64,000 nucleotides of DNA, from positions 122,135,127 to 122,199,126 of the forward strand of contig NC_035435.2 in NCBI RefSeq assembly GCF_002127325.2, written 5' to 3'. The DNA is from Helianthus annuus (Eukaryota > Streptophyta > Magnoliopsida > Asterales > Asteraceae). The position numbers and the translations under genes were made by a program. The stretch's first letter is position 1. Each line of letters starts with the position of its first letter. The notes below the pieces were generated by a model. That model made no database searches. It had not been told where the DNA came from and worked only from the letters and a program-made list of their open reading frames with translations. Of this stretch, positions 52,633 to 64,000 are shown in pieces.

Positions 52633-55600
52633 TATCCTCCAAGGGATGTCTTGGAGGTAAGAGAGCAGGATGTGGTAGAAATCCTCATGGATCCTGAAGA
52701 TCCTGAATCCAAAATCTATATCGGGTCAGGGATCCTTGGCAAGATGAAAGAAGACCTTGTATCCTTCCTCAAAAGAAGAAAGACTACCTTTGCATGGAAA
52801 CATGAGGATATGACAGGTATATCTAAGGATATTATCACTCATAAACTTGGCATTGACAGGTCATTCAAACCAATCCATCAAAAAAGGAGGAAGTTTGCAC
52901 CAGAAAGAAATGCCATTATCCAGGAAGAGGTAGAGAAATTGCTCCGAGCAGGTATGATTAGAGAGGTGAAGTATCCAAGATGGCTGGCCAATGTGGTTGT
53001 TGTTCAAAAGAAAAATGGAAAGTGGAGGGTATGTGTCGATTTCACTGATTTAAATAAGGCATGTCCCAAGGATCCTTTCCCATTACCCCACATTGACTCC
53101 ATGGTGGATGCAACGGCGGGTCATGAACTGTTGACTTTTATGGATGCTTCATCTGGATTCCAACAAATTCAGATGGAACCATCTGACCAAGAGGATACGG
53201 CTTTTATGACCCCAACCGGTATATATTGTTATATTGCTATGCCGTTTGGATTAAGGAATGCAGGTGCAACATATCAAAGGCTGGTGAATATGATGTTCAA
53301 GGATCAGATTGGACAAACTATGGAGGTTTACATAGATGATATGGTGGTAAAATCCATAAAAGCTGAGGATCACCTAAGAGACTTGGAGGAAGCATTTGAT
53401 ATCCTTGACAGATATAACATGAAACTTAATCCTTCAAAATGTCACTTTGGTGTTAAAGCAGGTAAATTCTTAGTATATATGGTGACCAAGAGAGGCATTG
53501 AAGCTAGCCCGGAACAAATCAAAGCCTTGGTGAACATCAAATCTCCTGCCAATGCTAAGGATGTGCAAAGGCTAACAGGCAGGATTGCAGCTTTGAACAG
53601 ATTTATATCCAAATCCTCAGAGAAGTGCAAAGAATTCTATGATATCCTAAGAAAGAACAAGAAATTTGAGTGGACTGAGAAGCATGAGAGTGCTTTACGA
53701 GCTCTCAAAGAATACCTATCCTCAGCTCCAGCCTTGATGAAACCAGAAAAAGGAGATGTGTTATCCTTATATCTTGCGGTATCCTCAAAAGCAGTAAGTG
53801 CAGTCCTTGTTAAGGATCATGAAGGTACACAACATCCTGTCTATTATGTAAGTAAGAGTTTACTTGATGCTGAATCCAGGTATTCACACCTTAAAAAGCT
53901 TATTCTTGCATTAATCATGGCATCTACTAATTGAGACATTATTTTGAAACTCATGTTATTGTCGTTAAAACTAATTTTCCAGTTAAGAATGTCCTCAGGA
54001 AACCAGAGATGTCTGGAAGGATGGCTAAGTGGGCAGTGAAGCTTAGTGCCTATGATATAAGATATGAGCCTAGAACAGCCATCAAATCCCAAGCATTGGC
54101 CGACTTTGTGGCTGATTTCAGTAGTGATTTACAAAAGGAAGCCGAATTAGAAGTCCAGCAGCTGGAGGAGACCAAGGATCCTTGGATACTCTATACTGAT
54201 GGATCCTCAAATGTCAAAGGCACAGGGCTTGGAATACTACTAAAATCGCCACAGGGGGACATAATACCCCACTCTATAGCTTGTGAGTTCCAAACCACTA
54301 ATAATGAGGCTGAGTATGAAGCCTTGATTGCTGGTTTGCAAATTGCTAAGCATATGGGAATCAGGTATCTTGAGGTACATGTAGATTCATTGTTAATTAC
54401 AAATCACTTTAATGGATCCTATGCTGTTAAAGGTGAAAAGCTAACCAAGTATTTAGAGATAGTCAAAGAATTGGCACTCTCTTTTGTTTCCTTTAGTTTG
54501 ACACAGGTACCAAGGGAAGAAAATACAGAAGCTGATGCATTGGCTAATTTAGGATCATCTTTGAAGATCCCGGAGGATATAAGCATTCCCATTATCCATA
54601 TCCTGGCTCCTGCCATCGAGGATCATGTGGCGATGGAGATAGGAGAGGATTCTGCGATTATCCTTAGTGAGGATACTCAATCTCATTCAGGATCAGGATC
54701 ATGGATCTCACCAATCATGAGATACTTACAACATGGAGAGATTCCTACAGGAGAAAACCCTAGGGCTTTTAAAATTAAGGTATCTCAATTCACAATCTTA
54801 AATAATATGTTGTATAAGCGATCTCTTGCAGGACCATATTTAAGATGCATCAAGGATCCTGAAATTCAAGAAGTTTTAAAAGACTTCCATGAAGGAGATT
54901 GTGGAAACCACACTGGGGGCAGGGTATTGTTCTCAAGGATCTTAAGGACAGGATACTACTGGCCAACTATGAAAAGGGATGCTGTGGAGTATGCTAAGAA
55001 GTGTGATCCTTGTCAGAGACACAGCAATATCCTTCATCAGCCGGCTGAATTTCTACATCCTATATCCTCCTCTTGGCCATTTATGAGATGGCAGATGGAT
55101 ATAGTTGGTAAGCTCCCTAAGGCACCTGGTGGAAAAGTGTTCATGCTTGCTATGACTGATTACTTCTCCAAGTGGATAGAGGCTGAAGCTTTTGCCCAAG
55201 TCAGAGAGAAGGAAGTTATATCCTTTATTAAGAGAAATATTATAACTAGATTTGGTATTCCTTCTGAAATTATATGTGATAATGGTTCCCAATTTATTGG
55301 GGGCAGAACCACTAACTTTTGTGACAGCTGGGGGATTAAGATGATAACATCAACACCAGTCCACCCACAAGCTAATGGTCAAGCAGAATCATCCAACAAG
55401 ATCATCATCAACAATTTGAAGAAAAAACTTGGATCCAAGAAAGGAAAATGGGCAGAAGAATTACCTTATGTGCTTTGGGCTGATAGGACAACCCCCAAGA
55501 ATGCTACTGGTCAAACACCATTCTCTTTGGTATTTGGGGCAGAATCAGTGATCCCAACAGAAATGGTGGTTCCAATTGCTAGAACAAGTACCCGTGATCC

Positions 55601-55934
55601 TGAGGAAAATGATGAGAACCTGGCTCAAGACTTGGATACTATTGAGGAAATCAGGGATTTAGCCAGGATAAGGATGGCTAGTTATCAACAAAGAATGGCT
55701 GGTGCTTACAACAAAAATGTCAGGATAAGGAAGTTTCAAATTGGAGATATGGTATTGAGGAAAGCATTCCAGAATACCACCAATCCTGCTGATGGAAAGT
55801 TGGCACCAAAATGGGAAGGCCCTTATTTGATTGAAGCTGAAGCAGGAAAGGGGGCATATAGATTGCTGACCATGGAAGGTGATTTGTTACCAAGAGCTTG
55901 GAATGCTGTCCATTTGAAGAAGTATTTCATGTGA
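52624..55934 (+). pseudogene. pol: E2 pol, one frameshift
   Basis: RT to degenerate RNase H is open to 53934, where tctactaattgag replaces the usual tctactaaactaag (one base short) and a stop follows. The rest, archaeal-type RNase H and integrase (DIVG, DNGSQF, ANGQAES, KWEGPYLI), is open from 53931 to 55934. One corrected base would join the two; otherwise all motifs of E5 pol are present. Confidence 0.88.
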
Positions 55935-57319
55935 GACAGGATCCTCCTGGCACGTATGATCCTTACATTAGGGGTATCCTTGAAGGATCCTTAAAGCATC
56001 AATGATCCTTACTTTGGTAATGTCCTAATCTTGAATTAGTTCATTTAATTATTTTCTCATACAAGGATAAGGATCATGTGTCCTTTATCCTTCTCTCACA
56101 AGATTTTGAGTTTTGAAAGTTCAGGTATTCTTAGCATAATGTTGATTATCTACAGAAGCAATTTAGATCCTTGGGTTTAACCCCAGTTATTTGGGCTTGA
56201 CCCCAGTTTCGCCTGTAGCGCATGATGATCCTGGTATAGTTCAAGGCATTGGGACCAGTACTCGCTTTAGGGGCTGACAATTCCATTGTACTGGCTATAT
56301 CTAGGATCCTACGTATAATGGTAGACGTACCATACATCCGTTCCTAAGGTTTCTAACGTTTTCACGTTAGCTAAGGTTTTGGCATTATCATGTCACTAAG
56401 CTTGGATAGTCGCCAGTTAGGGCCATACTCCAGTTTACATACGATCCTTGGGCTTGTCCCCAGTCATCCTTGGGCTTGTCCCCAGTTATCCTTGGGCTTG
56501 TCCCCAGTTATCCTTGGGCTTGTCGCCAGTTATCCTTGGGCTTGTCCCCAGTTGCTAACTTTTATCCTATATTGGCTCAGTCCCAAGTTATGATCTATTT
56601 CAGGTCCTTGAAGTTTAACAACTAAGGATCCTTGATCCTTATCTCTCCCTAAGGTTTATCTTATAGTTATCCTGATTATGATTAGGATCCTAACTTGGAT
56701 CCTCAGGTATGATCCTTAACTATTTCAATTCTATTCGTTGATTATTTGAATCACCCTTATATTTTGACAACTAAACTTATGATCCTTAGAATATATACTA
56801 CTTTTTGGGATTTTTCAACTATAGGATATTTGATCATGGATCATATCCTAAATGTTTTCAATCTGACTTATTCAAAGTTGCTTATTTAATAAGTGTACAT
56901 CAAGACAATTAAAAATTAAAAGAACTTAAAGGATAACAACACAGGATAAGCGACAAAAGGTTAAGATTTTATTTATTAACAAAAAGACTAACCCTTCAAA
57001 GGTTGTCAAAATTACCTACCCCAAGCATCTACCAGCAATACGTGGCCCGTCCGCTGGGGTAGGTAAAGGGTGTCCATGATAATAGGTTTGAAGTTGTGCA
57101 GGAAAGTAAAGGCAGCAGGATCACAATGGTTTCATCCCCCAAACAGAGGATCCCTCCACCAGTTGCAATCCTGCCTATTGTCTGAAGGATCCTAGATCCT
57201 TAAACCTAAAACTATTATTCACAAGTACAGACCATCATTGTTCAACAAACAACCACTAAACAAAAAAAATTGGGCTCCGGCTATGTCTAGAAGTTTCCTT
57301 CATCGCCCAATCCTGCAGC
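55935..57319. other. E2 convergent spacer
   Basis: Hairpin region near 56350-56395, five minisatellite units (56444-56552), weakened versions of the two palindromes (CTAAGGATCCTTGA and ATTAGGATCCTAAC, about 56622-56700), and the stem 57014-57064. No coding signal seen. Confidence 0.72.
57014..57064. other. E2 conserved stem-forming segment
   Basis: Arms ACCTACCCC and GGGGTAGGT. Against E1/E5 three base pairs differ on both sides and still pair. Confidence 0.62.
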
Positions 57320-58919
57320 TTAGACCTTCGCTGCATCTTCACCACCAGCTCCACTTGCCTCACCACCCTGATCCTTGCCAGTGCCTCCAGCCTCAAGTGT
57401 CAGGATCTCCTCAGCCTCTTCATCGTCCTCCAGTTCAGCTAGCCTTGCTTTCCAGCCCTCCACGTCCCAGGTGCTCTTATCAAAAGCAGGATCCTGAGCT
57501 TCCATGGCCATTTGCAGCTGGATCTTGTACATTGCTATGGCGGCGGAGACCTTAGCATCCTGGGTGATCTCGTGCTTCTCATAGTCAAAGTTGATCAGCA
57601 TCTTGGCAGCTTCATTCTTGGTGGCCTGGAGATCCTTCTGAAGATCGGCTATCTTGAGGTCTTTCAGCACAGCAACTTGTTGAAGATCAGCAATCTTGCT
57701 ATCCTGATCCTCAACGTGGCCAACATAGGTCTCTATCTTAAATTTCGGCAAGGAAGACAAGGGATAACGTCAGAACCAAATGATCCTCAAGCAAGCAGGA
57801 TACACAAGCAGGGACAATGATCCTTACCTCGTTGAAGTAATCCAGGAACTGTTGGCAGATCAAGGGGAGGCCTTGCAGATCCTCAGCTTCGGAGGCCTTT
57901 CTCTTCTTGCCTCCCTTCCCTCTGAGGGGTGCCTTGGGGATTGAAGCAGTTGGGCTGGCAGGAGTCTTCTTCCTCGAGGATTTAACATTGGTGAGATCGG
58001 TGATGCTGAACTTTGAAGCAGATTTGGTGGATTTTCCAGCACCTACACAGCCAAAACAAGATAAGTATCTTACTTTTATTTGAATTTCATTATGTAATTA
58101 ATCTTTAAATAAGGATACTTACTTGACATCGTGACAGAACCAGAGGATACTTCCTGAGAATCTTGGGTGGTAGTCTTGAAAGTTCTTGTTTCAGGATCAA
58201 GTCTCTTGAAGGCCAAGAGTCTCTCTTTTGCAGCAGGAGTCAATCTAAGATGTGAAACGGAGATAACTGCACAACAAGAAAGTAAAATAATATCAGTGAT
58301 CCTCATATAGAAAGGTTCTCTGGTGATCCTTCTCAGGATCCTCCATCCTACCATGGGTAGCCCATTTCTTGGGTAAATCCTTCCCATCAGGGATGGTATC
58401 TCTTCTCACAAAAAAGAAGCGCCGCTTCCAGTTGGTGTCGTTTTTGGTAGCCTTGAAGATTGGGTGCTCCTACCCAGGTTTTCGTTTGAACAGATAACGA
58501 TGGGAACCAAAGGTGGTAAGATCATACAGTTCCCCTAACTCAGCCATGCCTAAATCTATCCCCTCCTGCTCGATGATCCTCTCAAGGGTATGTAAAACCC
58601 TCCAGATCATCGGCATGGCTTGGATATAAGAGATGCCGGTTAGGGAGAAGAAGGACTGGGTGAAAACTGGAAAGGGATACGTGTAACCTATGGCAAACGG
58701 GGTCACAGGGAAGGCAACCCAGGAATCAGAAGTGTGATCGCTCAGGGCGGAAGGATGATAGGGTTTGAACACGGTGTTTGCAGGAAAACAGTACCGGACC
58801 CAGTCAATTTGAGGATCAGTGAAAATACAGCGCTCTTTAGTGGAATCTGTGATGATCCCTTGACTCTTGAAGGGGCTTTCCTTCCGGTGATCTTTAGCAG
58901 GGGAGTTCCGGAGCAACAT
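57320..58919 (-). pseudogene. E2 antisense aORF, nonsense codon and altered acceptor
   Basis: Exons (minus): 58352-58919 (568), 58123-58266 (144), 57828-58042 (215), 57320-57745 (426). In exon 1 GAG has become TAG (58470-58472). The exon 4 acceptor reads TTGCCG instead of TTGCAG; the next AG (TTTAAG) would remove only a few residues in frame. Otherwise it has the usual MLLRNSP start, basic patch and coiled coil. Likely a recent pseudogene. Confidence 0.8.
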
Positions 58920-59058
58920 TTTGAACGGAATAGATAAGAGGAGAAACAGAACAAGCAAAAGAAAGAAGATGAAGGGGAGAATACATGTTTGATCTTCTAA
59001 ATGCGGTTATAAAGGGAGAAGTTCTTGAATTTAAATGCAAACGATCCTATCTCTATCT

Positions 59059-59105
59059 CTATTTATAATCATGATTTGTGCAGGGTTGTCACTTCCGTGA
59101 CGTCA
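59059..59105 (-). promoter_or_regulatory. E2 aORF promoter
   Basis: Minus-strand ATTATAAATAG (59059-59069) and TGACGTCA (59098-59105), about 140 bp before the ATG at 58919. Confidence 0.6.
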
Positions 59106-59210
59106 GGATTGCAACGGATAGTTCGATTACAACGGCTATATATCCGTTAGTTAGTTACGGATAAGATCAGCAAAATATAACTCGTCAATGTTACATAATT
59201 ACTCCTTATA

Positions 59211-59223
59211 TTTTAGGGGCAAT
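59211..59223 (+). other. E2 polypurine tract
   Basis: TTTTAGGGGCAAT before the 3' LTR; an A interrupts the G run of the other copies. Confidence 0.7.
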
Positions 59224-59939
59224 TGTTAGGGCAGGATTTTTAATGACCTGTGATCCTCACATGATATCCTAATAGTGATCCTTACTTCTGTGGCAGATAG
59301 TGATCCTCAGAAGAGCTTCAGGATCAGGATCATGGATCACCCTAAGGATCCTTATACTAACGATTGTTCTCTTTGAATTTCGTATTGTTTTGCAGGAGTT
59401 ACAAGTTGGACCTGGTCTTGGCAACGTTACTAAGGAATATTCCACGCTTATTTCGCACACGTTTGACCGAAAATGGACGTTGTGGAGAACGTGGGAGCTT
59501 GGCACGACTTGCGGATAGTTTGTTAGGCTAGTTAACTTCTATTTTTAAAAGGGGTAACGAGCTAGTAGTTAGAACACTTGGTTAATTTCAGCTACACACA
59601 CTCGTACAACTGCACTCTTGAGCATTCAGCAAAACACTTCACATTTTTCACACATTCTTGCACATTACACCATAGTGATCCTTGTACCTAGCTCGTTACT
59701 ATCCAAAGTTGTAAACATTGGTTGGTTAATTTGAACTTGGTGATCGGTAGTTTCCATCACCCGAGGTTTTTTATGCCGGAGATCATTCATTGATCAAGGG
59801 CTTTTTCCTCGTATAAATCTTTGTGTCACTTGTGCAATTTACATTTTAGTGATCCTTATCGTTGTTCATCATTTCAAGCATCATTCCCCATAACTAAGAG
59901 TTTGGTTGCATTATCCTCGTTAGATTTTTGACCAAAACA
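59224..59939 (+). repeat. E2 3' LTR
   Basis: 716 bp, about eight differences from 38305-39020, followed by TCATA. Confidence 0.95.
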
Positions 59940-61385
59940 TCATATACCAGACCAAAAGCACTTAATTTCACTGACCACTTAGCCATCCTACCAGACATCT
60001 TCGGTTTTCTTAGCACGTTTTTAACAGGATAGTTGGTTTTAACATGAATCCTATGTGTCTCAAAATAATGTCTAAGTTTTGTCGATGCCATAACTAGGGC
60101 TAATATCAACTTTTCTAGGTAAGAATACCTAGTTTCAACATCTAATAAACTTTTACTAACATAATAAACAGGATACTCCTGACCTTCATGATCCTTTACA
60201 AGGACAGCACTTACTGCATTCCCTGTTACTACAAGATACAGGGATAATGGTTCGCCATCCTCAGGCTTCATCAATAAGGGTTCGGTTGAAAGATATTGCT
60301 TCAAATCCTGCAAGGCTGCTTCATGCTTTGCTCCCCATTCGAACTTCTTATTCTTCTTGAGGATATCATAAAATTCCTTGCACCTTTCCGAGGATCTTGA
60401 AATAAACCTGTTCAACGCTGCTACTCGGCCTGTTAATCGTTGAACATCCTTCATGTTTGAAGGTGACTTGATATCCAAGATAGCTTTTATCTGCTCCGGA
60501 CTTGCTTCTATACCCCTTTTAGTCACCATATATCCTAGAAACTTTCCTGCCCCCACTCCGAAATGGCACTTAGCAGGGTTTAATTTCATATTATACTGAT
60601 CCAGGATATCAAATGCTCCTTTAATATCCTGGAGGTGATCCTCTGCCTTCTTAGATTTCACTACCATGTCATCAATGTACACCTCCATGGTGTCCCCCCA
60701 GTTTGTCTTTAAACATCATGTTCACCAATCTTTGGTACGTTGCACCTGCATTTTTCAAACCAAAAGGCATAGCAGTATAACAATAAATACCTGTTGGTGT
60801 CATAAAAGCAGTATCCTCCTGGTCTGAAGGTTCCATTTGGATCTGCTGGAATCCTGAGGATGCATCCATGAAGTTTAACATTTCATGGCCGGCAGTTGCA
60901 TCCATCATTGAGTCTATATGAGGTAGAGGGAATGGGTCTTTAGGACATGCTTTGTTTAAGTCTGTGTAATCCACACAAACTCTCCACTTCCCGTTTTTCT
61001 TTTGCACCACAACCACATTAGCCAGCCATTTGGGAAATTTGACTTCCCTGATCAACTTGGACTTTAATAATCTTTCAACCTCTTCTTGAATAATTATGTT
61101 TCGTTCTGGAGCAAACTTCCTTCTTTTTTGTTGGACAGGCTTAAACGACCTGTCAATACCAAGCTTATGTGTTATAATATCCTTGGAAATACCTGTCATA
61201 TCCTCATGTTTCCATGCGAATGTCGACATCCTGCATTTCAAAAAGTTAGTTAATTGGTTTTCAATATCCTGAGGGATATTGGTTCCTACGGGCACCGAGA
61301 TATCCGGATTATCTTGATCCAGGATAATTTTCTTTACATCCTGCTCCGAAGCCTCCATGATATCCTGGGCCCACATCTTTAATTG
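59940..61385 (-). pseudogene. pol: E0 pol, RT and Ty3-type RNase H part, one frameshift
   Basis: Minus-strand pol starts in frame right after the UAG at 61386-61388 and has [23 protein letters not shown] and, after a one-base gain near 60690 (run of Cs), [15 protein letters not shown]. It ends at the E2 insertion and rejoins 38304-38098 in frame. Many substitutions against E1-E6 mark a diverged subfamily. Confidence 0.87.
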
Positions 61386-61391
61386 CTATGC
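61377..61391 (-). promoter_or_regulatory. E0 gag/pol readthrough site
   Basis: Minus strand GCATAGCAATTAAAG: UAG followed by CAATTA. The hexamer is kept although the flanking codons differ from E1-E6, which supports selection on it. Confidence 0.75.
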
Positions 61392-63665
61392 TGCATTAGG
61401 CTTAGTTGATGATTTCATTGAGGATGAGTAGCATTCTTTCGCCTCCTGTTGATCACTATCAACCTTGACAACCCCCCAAGGTGTAGGGATCTTGATGTAC
61501 TGATGATAAGTCGATGGTACAGCCTTCATATCATGGATCCATGGCCTGCCTAGTATGATGTTATAGCAGGATAGGGAGTCCATCACACAGAAACGTTGTA
61601 TTGAATTGACCGCTTCAACATATACTGGTAATTTGATCTCTCCCATGGTATTCCTGGCTTCTCCACTAAAGCTGACGAGTACAGTGGACTTTGAAGTGAT
61701 ATCCATTGGAGATACATTCATTCTTTTCAACGTCTCTAGTTGGATTATGTTGACGGAGCTTCCATTGTCCACCAATATCCTGCGTACAAAATGGTTAGCC
61801 ACATATAATGTTATTACCAGAGCATCATGGTGAGGATCCTGGACAGTATTCCTGTCATCACTATCAAAAGTGATCATTTTATCAGTCGTGAGGGTCGTCA
61901 TCCTGGTTGGTCTTTCCCCTCTTTCAGCTTTAGCTTCCTTTGCATGTCTCTTGGCCGCAGAATATGAAGTCCCACAAATGTCGGATCCTCCTGAAATAAA
62001 GTTAATTATCTTGGCATCGGTAGGAGGTGATGCTGCTCGTTCAGGATCCTTCTCAGTATCCTGACCCTTATTCTTCTTTCTTCCCAGAAGATCCTTCAGA
62101 TATCCTTTGCTTAAGAGATAACTTATTTCTTTCCTCAGGGCAATGCAATCCTCAGTAACATGTCCAAAATCCTCATGGAAGGCACACCATTTAGACTTAT
62201 CCTTCCAATCAGCTTTTTGTTGATTCTTCCGAGGCCACCTATCTTTGTCTCCTAAACCCTGTATAGCATACATCAATAGAAAAACAATATTCAGACAGCT
62301 CAGGATACTCTTCAGGATCCTGGTCTTCGACAGCATTGACTTTTTTGCTATCATTTCTATCATATGGCTTTGAGCGATATGGTTTATACGAAGATTCTGA
62401 TTTCCTGTTGGTCGACTCATAGGTTGTGGACGAAATCATTTTCTCTTGCATCTTTTTGTCATCCTCAAGCCGAATGTATCTCAATGCCCTGTTACGAGCT
62501 TTATCCAGATTCCTGCAGGGATTCATCACAAGATCCTGGTAAAATTGAGAATCTTTCTACAATCCCATCTTGAAAGCCTACACAGCTGTTGCAACATCAA
62601 GATGTGGGATATCCAAGGATTCCCGGCTAAACTTATTCACATAATCCCTCAAGGATTCCTGAGGTCCTTGAGTTATCCTGTAAAGATCACTGGTTAATTT
62701 CTCAAAACTCCAACTGCAAGAAAATTGACTATTAAATAGATTAACTAAATGAGCAAAAGAAGTAATTGAGTGAGGAGGAACGTTTAACAGCCATTTTAAG
62801 GCTGATCCTGTTAAGGTAGAGCCAAAACCCTTGCATAAGCATGCTTCTTTGAGATCTGGGGGAATAGGATTAATTTCCATCCTTTCCCTATACTGGGCGA
62901 TATGCTCCTCAGGATCCGTAGTTCCGTCATAGAGCTTCATGTTGGGGGTTTGAAATCTTTTTGGGATTTCAGCATCACATATAGGATGCGCAAACCGGGA
63001 TATACTGTGACTGTCCTGAGATACTTCTGGAATTGGTTGGACCACCCAGGCACACTGGATATCATGTCCTTTAACTTCTGAAGCTCCCTAGATAACGCTG
63101 ACGTCACACCTGTATCCTGCAAAGATCCAACACTGTTAGTGGCAAGAGTATTATTATTATTAGATACATTACCGATCTGGAGATTCTGGCCATATCCTGA
63201 AGCATATCCTGAGCTTCTCACAGTCGACACTCTGACTGAAGAGGGTATCTCAGGAGTATGATTCTGAGAATGGTTAGGTATAATATTTCCCCGGTTATCC
63301 TCAGTGTAAACTGCAGAACTGAAGTTCAAAGCCCTGGGTTGCAAGGGAGTGACAGTATCTTCAGCAGGCCTGCTCGAGCTTGACTTCAAGAGTTGTATCT
63401 CTCTCATCAGCATCTGATTAGTTTCCTGCTGCTGCCTCATCTGTTCCTGTACACTACCAAACAAACTTAGAATTTCCTCATTAGAATCTAAAACAGGACC
63501 GGATCCCTGGACATTGCGGGTGGGAATAACATCCCGAGCCACATGAATTTCAGCTCCTTGAGAAGAAGCTTGAGATCTCGGAGGAGGTGGTGGAAGCACT
63601 GAACCAATTGTTGTAGAGTTTGTAGCAGACACGGTGGAAGAGCTCATGTTTGATCTTGAGGCCAT
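61386..63665 (-). pseudogene. gag-pro: E0 gag-protease, heavily mutated
   Basis: ATG at 63665 (MASRSNMSSS). A lost base near 63043 shifts the frame; two TAG codons follow near 62578 and 62560, and there is a frame break with a small deletion near 62270. Recognisable parts: proline-rich N-terminus without the 12-residue repeat, the gag domain (CSWSFEKLTSDLYRIT), the zinc knuckle KWCAFHEDFGHVTEDC, and protease with LVDNGSS in place of LIDGGSS. The lack of the SSFVPGSSQVQG repeats suggests they arose in the E1-E6 branch. Confidence 0.83.
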
Positions 63666-63748
63666 TGAAAATAGTTTTGAAAAGAATTTTGAAAACAGAA
63701 AACCAAATAGCGATTTTGCAAAGGCTTTTAGTAAAAATAGCACCACTT

Positions 63749-63766
63749 GCCCCACAGTGGGCGCCA
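63749..63766 (-). other. E0 primer-binding site, tRNA-Lys
   Basis: Minus-strand TGGCGCCCACTGTGGGGC, one base different from the site in E1-E6. Confidence 0.8.
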
Positions 63767-63769
63767 AAT

Positions 63770-64000
63770 TGTTTTGGTCAAAAATTACCTAAGCAATTAA
63801 GTGATCAAATTAGTTAAGTGAGGTAGTGTGCTAGAAATAAGTGTCGAAAAAATGTTAACCATATTAATTGCAAAAACAGTTTCAGGATACGGCTCAGGAT
63901 ATAGAGCTGTATCTGCGATCAAACAATGAGCATAAAAGTAAAGGTTGACACGTGATGTACGAGGAAAGCCCTTGATCAATCTAGATCGTCGGCACAAAAC
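63770..64000 (-). repeat. E0 5' LTR, partial
   Basis: Begins on the minus strand with the LTR end CCAAAACA and runs off the window. The segment near 63960-63995 still matches the conserved U5 block (CCTCGT, TTGATCAAGGGC) of the other LTRs, while the rest is not recognisably similar. Confidence 0.85.

Overview
The window is plant nuclear DNA, most likely from a flowering plant with a repeat-rich genome. I found no host gene, tRNA, rRNA or CRISPR array. Almost every base belongs to a nest of seven related LTR retrotransposons of the Ty3/gypsy superfamily, Tat lineage. I call them E0 to E6. The lineage call rests on the gag-PR-RT-RNaseH-integrase order, a second archaeal-type RNase H domain, no chromodomain, LTRs of about 710 bp with TG...CA ends, a primer-binding site matching the 3' end of tRNA-Lys, and an extra gene in antisense between pol and the 3' LTR. 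The species cannot be named from sequence alone.

Layout. E0 (minus strand, oldest and most diverged) is the base layer. It shows at 1-192, 38098-38304 and 59940-64000, with its 5' LTR running off the right edge. E1 (plus, 193-38097, target duplication GGGTA) and E2 (plus, 38305-59939, TCATA) sit in the E0 pol gene only about 200 bp of E0 apart. E6 (minus, 41602-52314, CCAAG) sits in the protease region of E2. Inside the integrase gene of E1 lie three more layers. E5 (plus, about 24033-33352) has lost its 5' LTR. E3 (plus, 5922-11077, GTTGG) is an internally deleted copy. E4 (plus, 13188-23978, CCCTC) has two identical LTRs. A short inverted RT fragment joins E1 to E5, and E4 is inserted in that fragment. 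A 2034-bp tandem duplication (9193-11226 and 11227-13260) copies the end of E3, the inverted fragment and the first 73 bp of E4, so it is younger than the E4 insertion.

How a complete element works. An LTR promoter drives a genomic RNA primed by tRNA-Lys. Gag-protease is read first and ends at a UAG that lies in frame with pol and is followed by CAA-UUA (or CAA-UCA), the tobamovirus-type readthrough context. Pol then supplies RT, a degenerate RNase H, an archaeal-type RNase H and integrase. Convergent to pol, separated by about 1.4 kb of non-coding DNA, is a four-exon antisense gene (called aORF here, about 449 aa). It has its own TATA box and ACGT element just inside the 3' LTR, and encodes a 'putative gypsy type transposon'-like N-terminal region, a basic nuclear-localisation-like stretch and a coiled coil. 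Exon phases and splice sites agree across copies, and indels are multiples of three.

Most gag-pol copies are broken. The pol frames of E5 and E6 are open, and the aORF is open in E1, E4, E5 and E6. The most notable signals are the UAG-CARYYA recoding site, the spliced antisense gene, a stem with compensatory changes in the convergent spacer, and saturation of coding and non-coding parts with the palindrome GGATCC. All comparisons were made by eye.
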